Below are positions 4,891-7,559 of a stretch of DNA of 7,559 nt, piece by piece (the stretch's first letter is position 1; each line of letters opens with the position of its first letter). The notes under the pieces are model-generated. The model was not told the origin of the DNA and did not search any database. It worked only from the letters and a program-made list of their open reading frames with translations. The stretch is from contig JAJFHK010000011.1 in NCBI GenBank assembly GCA_021775655.1, positions 1-7,559 on the forward strand, read 5' to 3'. A program made the position numbers and the translations under genes. This DNA is from Filomicrobium sp. (GTDB taxonomy: Bacteria > Pseudomonadota > Alphaproteobacteria > Rhizobiales > Hyphomicrobiaceae).

Positions 4891-6918
4891 TTAAGTTTTT
4901 TCCGTGGGCAATTCACACTCAAGCCTCCAGCGGACGCCCTCTGGCAGATACTCTATAGTTGCTTTCCCAGACACCGAATGAGCAACCAGAGTTTCTATAA
5001 TCCGTGATCCAAAACCTTTCCGATTGGGCTGCTCTTTGATTAGCGGCCCATTTTCCTCTTGCCATTGCAGGCTTAATTGCGGGCTGGCTCCGTTTTGCTT
5101 GAGGCTCCAAACAACCCTCACTTTGCCTTCGGGCTTCGAGAGCGCGCCGTATTTTACGGAATTAGTCGCCAACTCGTGCAATGCCAATCCGATGGACTCG
5201 GCTGCGCTTGCGGAGAGCATCACGTGCGGCCCAGTTAGCACGAGGCGATCACTTCCTTCGCCAACGAACAGTGCCAATTGCCGTGTCACGACGTCAGTTA
5301 AAGGCGCTCCCCTCCAATCCGCGAAGGTCAAGAGGTCGTGGGAAACAGCAATACCTTGCAGGCGTTGCCGAAACTGCTCGAGAAACTCATCGACGGAACC
5401 CGAAGTGCGCCCGCTTTGGGTCGCGATCGATTGAATGATTGCGAGCTGATTTTTCGAGCGGTGTGCCAACTCTCTCATGAGCAAATGGCGATGCTCTTCT
5501 TCCGCTTTGCGCTGCGTAATATCGTGAATAATCGAGGAAATTGCGATTATCTTGCCGTTCGAACTACGGATTGGTGCTGTGTTTAGCGATACGTCAATCT
5601 CCCTACCATCCTTGGCCTTGCGGATAGTTTCGTATCGTATTGATTCTCCATCGACGACCTGAGCATGCAGGTCCGCGTATTCACGAAGTTTGTTCTCCGG
5701 CACGATCAAAGTCTTCGATCTTCCGATCGCTTCTTCATCGCTATAGCCGAGCAGCTCTTCAGCGCCTTCATTCCAAGTGCGGATGATGCCATCAAGGTCG
5801 ATACTTACAATTGCATCTCCAGAGGAGGCAACGAGAGCAGAAAGTCGCGCACTTCGGGCGAAGGCCATCTCGAGAGCAGCGTAAACCTCGTCGAGTTCGG
5901 AAATGCGGTGTCCTACCTCGATATACGCCTTCCCGCCGGAAAGCGAATTCGCGAATCGGCTCAAACTGCGAACCGGGTCTGAAATGCGCGAAGACATTAC
6001 GGATGCGCCAAGTATGGTCAGAACTAAAATCATCATGGCGCCCAATAAGGTCACCCAGACGACGCGTTGCAATGGTGCGTTGAGTTCTGACTTCGGCACG
6101 GCAACAACTGAAGTCCATTCGGTAAGATCGGAACGGTGGAATGCATTCAGGACCGGCACGCCTTCCCATGTGGTGTTCTCGAAAATTCCTGTTTTCTTCA
6201 TCCCTCTTGCTGCGACGCCAAGTTCAGGTTGCGCGGGTTTGCCTAGTCGATTTTCTGCATCAAGACTTCTCGCGACGTAGTTGCCGCTTCGATCGATGAC
6301 CGCTGCAGGCCAACTGGGTTCCATCCCGAGCTCAGCAAAAAGTCGGCTCAAATGGCCGACGCGCACTTCGGCGGCGAGCCCGAACAATACTTTTTCCTTA
6401 TTGAAGACCGGCACGATAACCAAGCTTGAGGCATCGCTGACACCTTCTCCTCGAACCATAGAAACAAAGTTACGGCCTGCGAACACCTTTACCGTGACGT
6501 TGTCGCTCAGTCTTTCGAGAGCGTGATCCCGCACGCGATTTTCATCCGTGCCTGCAACAAAATCTCCGTCTCGAGAAAACGCCCAAATCACTTGAATCCG
6601 AGGGTGCGAGGCGAGCAATTCGGCATGCGCCTCGAATGCGCGGAAATCTTTAATCTTTAGATCATTGGAGCCGGCAAGACCGCGTAGCACGCCAATGTGC
6701 TCGGAGATATCTTGGTCGATTGCGGCTGTCACTTGCTTTGCAATATCGAACCGCTGCAATTCGATTAGTTCTTTTTTGGAATTGGCAATCTCAACCGCCA
6801 TCCATACGAAAAGCGGGATCAACGGCACAATAATTAAAGCGACCAGAGAAACGATCCGAAATCGAATGGTCCTTGGTCGCTCTTTAAGCAGCGCGTCAAA
6901 CGGTTCCAAATAGGCCAT
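4891..6918 (-). CDS. Membrane-bound HWE-family sensor histidine kinase (Cache-HAMP-PAS)
   Basis: A 675-residue sensor kinase. Residues about 21-44 and 285-308 are membrane helices that bracket a periplasmic region of about 240 residues with dCache-like features (VIWAFSRDGDFVAGTDENR), a ligand-sensing fold. A HAMP linker follows (about 307-358), then a PAS domain (about 358-470) ending in HDITQRKAEEEHR. The kinase core is of HWE/HisKA_2 type: phospho-acceptor His486 in ELAHRSKNQ, an N-box HELATN (581-586) whose His gives the family its H, WQE (619-621) as the W-x-E, and KGFGSRI as a glycine box. Such kinases autophosphorylate and pass phosphate to a response regulator; none is encoded here, so it is an orphan. 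The ATG at 6918 is used; an in-frame TTG at 6936, with GAAG 7 nt upstream, is a real alternative that adds 6 residues. Nothing links it to the retron apart from orientation. Confidence 0.93.
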   Translation of the reverse strand: MAYLEPFDALLKERPRTIRFRIVSLVALIIVPLIPLFVWMAVEIANSKKELIELQRFDIAKQVTAAIDQDISEHIGVLRGLAGSNDLKIKDFRAFEAHAELLASHPRIQVIWAFSRDGDFVAGTDENRVRDHALERLSDNVTVKVFAGRNFVSMVRGEGVSDASSLVIVPVFNKEKVLFGLAAEVRVGHLSRLFAELGMEPSWPAAVIDRSGNYVARSLDAENRLGKPAQPELGVAARGMKKTGIFENTTWEGVPVLNAFHRSDLTEWTSVVAVPKSELNAPLQRVVWVTLLGAMMILVLTILGASVMSSRISDPVRSLSRFANSLSGGKAYIEVGHRISELDEVYAALEMAFARSARLSALVASSGDAIVSIDLDGIIRTWNEGAEELLGYSDEEAIGRSKTLIVPENKLREYADLHAQVVDGESIRYETIRKAKDGREIDVSLNTAPIRSSNGKIIAISSIIHDITQRKAEEEHRHLLMRELAHRSKNQLAIIQSIATQSGRTSGSVDEFLEQFRQRLQGIAVSHDLLTFADWRGAPLTDVVTRQLALFVGEGSDRLVLTGPHVMLSASAAESIGLALHELATNSVKYGALSKPEGKVRVVWSLKQNGASPQLSLQWQEENGPLIKEQPNRKGFGSRIIETLVAHSVSGKATIEYLPEGVRWRLECELPTEKT

Positions 6919-6936
6919 CCATAGGCACAACCGCAA

Positions 6937-7313
6937 CTAACGACTTCGTATCACGCTTCTGTCTTCAGAACAGTGTCTTTTCACATAATTGGATCGTGGT
7001 CGGAGAAATGGTTGAAGCACCAACAGGGCGGTGTCCGCACCCGACTACGGAGCATAGCCCCACGTCTCTTCAGCCCTGCATGCTAGCAAGGACCGAATTA
7101 TGGCCGGAACTCAATCGATAAATGACAAGAACCGCGCACGTCATCGTCCGTTTCCGGGCCTTCGCGAAGTTTCAGCGTCGTCTCCTATCCGCATCTAATG
7201 AGAAGCAGCCGCTCACCAACCAAACTGCTTCACTTCCCCTTGAGAAATCCCGTGATGCCTTGATCTTGCGGTGCCGGCGTGATGGCGTTGACTGGTTACG
7301 GCATCGTCTTGCT
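6937..7313. other. Gene-poor spacer upstream of the kinase
   Basis: I see no supportable gene, RNA gene or strong promoter in this stretch. Open frames crossing it have arginine-rich, low-information translations and no ribosome site. The kinase promoter must lie in the left part on the minus strand, but no clear -35/-10 pair stands out. A weak inverted repeat (CTGT/ACAG arms around 6959-6973) is present. Confidence 0.5.
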
Positions 7314-7336
7314 AAGCGGCTCGAAGGTAGCCGCTT
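7314..7336. repeat. 8-bp perfect hairpin abutting the tandem repeats
   Basis: AAGCGGCT and AGCCGCTT are exact reverse complements around a 7-nt loop. The first 34-bp repeat begins 2 nt later. No T-run follows on either strand. Confidence 0.6.
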
Positions 7337-7337
7337 C

Positions 7338-7500
7338 AACACCGGCTTGCCGAGTGTTGAGCAAATAAGAGAACACCGGCTTGCCGAGTGTTGAGCAAAT
7401 AAGAGAACACCGGCTTGCCGAGTGTTGAACAAGTACGAGAACACCGGCTTGCCATATCCAACACAAGCTTGGTGAGTGTTGGCAGATCGAATATTGAGCA
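7338..7500. repeat. 34-bp tandem hairpin repeat array
   Basis: Units begin at 7338, 7372, 7406 and 7440, exactly 34 bp apart. Units 1 and 2 are identical; unit 3 differs at a few positions in its second half; unit 4 is cut after about 20 bp. A divergent fifth copy begins at 7460. Each unit starts AACACCGGCTTGCCGAGTGT and can fold: AACAC-CGGC pairs with GCCG-GTGTT with one bulged A. In the fifth copy the outer AACAC/GTGTT stem is kept while the inner bases change. The array ends about 20 nt before the next gene, so it probably lies in its promoter or 5' leader. There are no unique spacers between the units, so it is not CRISPR. Confidence 0.9.
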
Positions 7501-7507
7501 ACCAAAA

Positions 7508-7513
7508 AGAGGA
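7508..7513 (+). promoter_or_regulatory. Shine-Dalgarno site of the right-edge gene
   Basis: AGAGGA lies 6 nt before the ATG at 7520, supporting a real translation start there. Confidence 0.65.
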
Positions 7514-7519
7514 CCCACC

Positions 7520-7559
7520 ATGCCCGCCACACAGCGCGTTTCATTTCCAGGCGCCAACG
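7520..7559 (+). CDS. 5' end of a gene cut by the window edge, possibly alpha/beta hydrolase-OsmC type
   Basis: Thirteen codons (MPATQRVSFPGAN) follow a strong AGAGGA ribosome site with 6-nt spacing, and no stop occurs before the edge. The N-terminus resembles from memory that of proteobacterial bifunctional alpha/beta hydrolase/OsmC-family proteins, which begin with a similar x-V-x-F-P-G/N-A stretch. Thirteen residues are too few to prove it. The tandem hairpin repeats sit immediately upstream. Confidence 0.65.
   Translation, partial: MPATQRVSFPGAN

Noticed and set aside
4608..4922. Minus-strand 104-residue frame downstream of the kinase
   Set aside because: It overlaps the 3' end of the kinase in another frame, matches no family, and covers the putative terminator and promoter region.
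7122..7394. Small + strand protein-coding frame
   Set aside because: No ribosome site, arginine-rich low-information translation, and its 3' part runs into the tandem repeats.
7338..7500. CRISPR array
   Set aside because: Units are contiguous 34-bp tandem repeats without variable spacers, and no cas genes are present.
7172..7557. Overlapping minus-strand frames with repeated GKPVFSYLLNTRQAG-like peptides
   Set aside because: The peptide repeats are translations of the DNA tandem array; there is no start context and no family resemblance.

Overview
The window looks like a chromosomal accessory stretch from an alphaproteobacterium, most likely Rhizobiales (Bradyrhizobium/Rhodopseudomonas-like). 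I infer this from the protein styles (dodecin of the SVYKIIELVGTS type, HWE-type histidine kinase, GFA-type zinc protein) and the moderately high GC. Species cannot be read from the sequence.

Layout from left to right: (i) a small GFA/CENP-V-type zinc protein on + (188-622), followed by a 200-nt spacer holding a 12-bp perfect palindrome; (ii) an AAA+ ATPase of BCS1/YjoB-like type on + (824-2182) with an unassigned N-terminal half; (iii) converging on it, a dodecin on - (2334-2549); (iv) a retron reverse transcriptase fused to a C-terminal TIR domain on - (2716-4413); (v) directly upstream of the RT on the same strand, a compact structured RNA (about 4450-4568, -) bounded by two long complementary arms that I interpret as the retron a1/a2 stem, with a near-perfect 13-bp msd-type hairpin inside; (vi) an orphan membrane HWE sensor histidine kinase on - (4891-6918); (vii) a roughly 580-nt gene-poor stretch ending in a 34-bp tandem hairpin repeat array; (viii) the first 13 codons of a further + strand gene with a strong Shine-Dalgarno site (7520 onward).

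The centrepiece is the retron. The RT carries the catalytic YADD box and both retron-specific signatures (NAxxH and VTG), and the TIR domain keeps the expected catalytic glutamate. Sensor (RT plus msDNA) and putative NADase effector (TIR) are thus in one polypeptide, and the candidate msr-msd RNA ends about 36 nt before the RT start codon. The differences between the two complementary arms are G.U wobbles only when read as - strand RNA, which independently supports an RNA encoded on the RT strand. By analogy with characterised retrons and TIR effectors, the likely role is anti-phage abortive infection; that role is inference. The flanking genes (kinase, dodecin, AAA ATPase, GFA protein) show no sequence evidence of being part of the system.
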